Shown: positions 62,787 to 64,000 of the stretch, piece after piece
How the letters are laid out: each line of letters begins with the position of its first letter
Numbering within the stretch: position 1 is the first letter of the stretch
Origin: Apostichopus californicus
Lineage: Eukaryota; Echinodermata; Holothuroidea; Aspidochirotida; Stichopodidae
DNA length: 64,000 nt
Assembly (NCBI GenBank): GCA_020650975.1
Contig: JAIPMN010002527.1
Coordinates: 834-64,833, forward strand
Reading direction: 5' to 3'
Translations under genes and position numbers: made by a program
Notes under the pieces: model-generated
What the model saw: only the letters and a program-made list of their open reading frames with translations
Told to the model about the DNA's origin: nothing
Databases searched by the model: none

Positions 62787-62960
62787 TAGAAAAGAGAAGG
62801 AAGGTCACTGACCAGTACCTGATAACTTACTGGTTTTGAGGGTATTTACGAATGATGATAAGACCCTTCTCCTATTAAATCAGGGTGCAAACAATTAGGA
62901 GACAGTGTTAAAGAGGAGGAATGAAGTCAACAGTGAACAGGCATCGAAACGTACACATAG
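62773..62960 (+). repeat. Dispersed exon-like repeat, copy E
   Basis: Starts ACGTTGGGTGGTAGAAAAGA then GAAGGAAGG (matching the left module of copies A and C), then AACTTACTGGTTTTGAGG (shared with C and D) and GACAGTGTTAAAGAGGAGGAA at the right. The module order differs from copy C. Confidence 0.55.
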
Positions 62961-63337
62961 ATTTAAATGATTGAGCTACACAGTCAGAAAACATGCCCAC
63001 CATGGAGAGTCATGTGACATGCACTCTGGTACTACTAACATATTATTTAACCCTTTATTAACTCCCAAGTGATCAGAGTTTTGTATATATACACAACAGA
63101 AAGCCACTGTAACGAGACTTTATGATAAATTTGAGATCGACTGCTTAGATTTGGATGATATTAAAGAGGTTATGAAATGAAAAAAAAATTCTTTATCATC
63201 GTATTCTGTACACTCGTAGCTTTCCAATGATACCCAATTTGTGTCAAACGAAGCTTGCATCCTCGAGGAATAAACGATCAAAAATTCGAGGGTAATAAAA
63301 ACTTTCCAAAAATTGTTGTATTTACGGTAACGCGGCG

Positions 63338-63345
63338 TGACGTCA
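63338..63345. promoter_or_regulatory. CRE-like palindrome TGACGTCA
   Basis: A full CREB/ATF palindrome in a small CpG-containing patch (GCGGCGTGACGTCAGTCGAG), about 150 bp 5' of the THAP-like ATG. It may be a remnant promoter of that unit. Functional status unknown. Confidence 0.35.
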
Positions 63346-63496
63346 GTCGAGGAACTCAGCTCACTTCCGAGACGCTATGTTTACATTCTTAAACGTCTGA
63401 GAACACACACCATTACACTGTTGCAGTGCTCCGTAGTAATTGAGATTTGGTGTTTTGAGTTTATTTTTACGTAAATTTATCTCGTAAATGTTAAAA

Positions 63497-63595
63497 ATGC
63501 CGAGCCGATATGTGGTATCAGGTTGCTCCACCACAAGTAAAGACGGATTTCTACTGCAAGCTTTTCCAATAGATGACAGAAATCGAAGAATTTGA
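63497..63595 (+). pseudogene. Broken THAP-domain start (32 codons)
   Basis: From ATG at 63497 the frame reads MPSRYVVSGCSTTSKDGF, LLQAFPIDDRNRRI and then TGA. The pattern Met-Pro-x-x-(Cys)-Val-Val-x-Gly-Cys-Ser ... Gly-Phe ... Phe-Pro-x-Asp-Asp-x-x-Arg-Arg-Ile-(Trp) is the N-terminal part of a THAP C2CH zinc finger. The first Cys ligand position is Tyr, and TGA stands where Trp (TGG) is expected. THAP domains occur in P-element-like transposases and in host genes derived from them. The piece is either a decayed copy of such a unit or the first exon of a broken host gene. No downstream finger ligands or transposase core were found before the window ends. Confidence 0.6.
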
Positions 63596-64000
63596 ACACG
63601 ACTCGCTCAAAACACTACACATACACAACGTTACGAGTGCCTGTAGGCCTATACTGTTATGACTATACTGTTATGACCATATCCTAGGCCTCCTTGATAC
63701 AGCAAATGACGATTTTTTTGATGGTTACCTAATATTTCGCACAAATTTTAAAGCCAGTTGGTTTTAGAACAATCAATACTAGATCTGCAAGTTTTCTTTT
63801 GTGGTAAAACTGGCGTTGTGTTGTGATTTAATTTTTACGTAACAGTTGGATGATACAATTACACGGGCTAGCCTGTTATACAACGTCTATTAGTTAGGTC
63901 TAGACCCCATGTTAGTACTATAGGGTTGCAATGTACAGAATGTCACATTTTCCTTGCACTGTAAGACACAAAATTCTAAAAGCTTCGCTACGAAGTTAAG

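Larger units (their letters stand above)
38903..64000. other. 25 kb without a recognised host gene (probable paxillin intron 1 or 5' flank)
   Basis: Read on both strands. It holds arrays at 39729-39980, 54968-55040, 58725-58812, 60720-60945 and 62512-62786; (AGA)n at about 40534-40570, (GT)n at 53044-53060, (GA)n at about 53639-53658 and (AATG)n near 49785-49805; a G/A-rich tract at 57597-57682; a hAT-type MITE (45891-46320); copies of the exon-like dispersed repeat; an assembly gap; a GC-rich open block (50184-50349); and a broken THAP start (63497-63595). The first paxillin exon should lie in or beyond this stretch but could not be placed. Open frames such as 46392-46811 are AT-rich chance frames. 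Confidence 0.55.

Noticed and set aside
62308-62808. Overlapping long open frames on both strands (166, 97, 86 and 82 residues), Cys/Pro- or Trp/Gly-rich
   Set aside because: They are read-through of the 19/20 bp minisatellite, which lacks stops in several frames. The peptide repeats exist in multiple frames and strands at once.
1-64000. Retroviral, LTR, LINE or Polinton sequence
   Set aside because: No reverse transcriptase, integrase, capsid or polymerase motif and no long terminal repeats were seen on either strand.

Overview
This is a 64 kb piece of an AT-rich animal nuclear genome. Genes are split by introns, and the non-coding DNA is full of minisatellites, homopolymer G/C runs and small DNA transposons. 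Two assembly gaps (Ns at 29214-29237 and 51322-51331) show it is a scaffold. Protein similarity to vertebrate TRAF4 and paxillin, together with the repeat style, suggests a marine invertebrate deuterostome. An echinoderm is my best guess, by inference only.

Two genes can be supported by residue-level recognition, and they converge. (1) On the + strand, the last two coding exons of a TRAF4-like gene lie at 5470-5625 (TRAF-type zinc finger) and 6256-6894 (end of the finger, short coiled coil, MATH/TRAF-C domain, stop). (2) On the - strand, nine coding exons of paxillin (PXN) run from 38902 down to 15226. They encode LD1, a Tyr/Pro/Gln-rich linker with LD2, a Pro-rich exon, LD4, a second linker, LD5 and four LIM domains. 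All splice junctions are phase-compatible and sum to about 580 codons, near the 557-605 residues of vertebrate paxillins. Only the short first coding exon (normally Met plus a few residues) was not identified. It must lie above 38902, possibly outside the window.

Layout: 1-5469, sequence upstream of the TRAF4 exons, dominated by a 2.1 kb array of ~97 bp repeats; 5470-7778, end of TRAF4 with its 3'UTR; 7779-15080, region between the two 3' ends, with several small arrays including an exact ten-copy 22 bp repeat; 15081-38902, paxillin exons and introns; 38903-64000, about 25 kb with no recognised host gene, probably paxillin intron 1 or upstream sequence, ending with a decayed THAP-domain start near 63.5 kb.

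Mobile and repeat content: three non-autonomous hAT-type elements with terminal inverted repeats and 8 bp target-site duplications (21082-21458, 23910-24264, 45891-46320); a degraded inverted-repeat element near 25.5-25.9 kb; and a dispersed family of exon-like repeats, all on the + strand, several ending in a perfect splice-donor motif. One copy of that family appears to have seeded a 19/20 bp minisatellite. No prokaryotic operon, CRISPR, tRNA, rRNA or reverse-transcriptase sequence was seen.

The two genes have related biology. TRAF4 is a scaffold in JNK/ROS signalling and cell polarity, and paxillin is the focal-adhesion scaffold. A vertebrate paxillin paralogue (Hic-5) has been reported to bind TRAF4, so these neighbours may act in one process. 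That functional link is inference.
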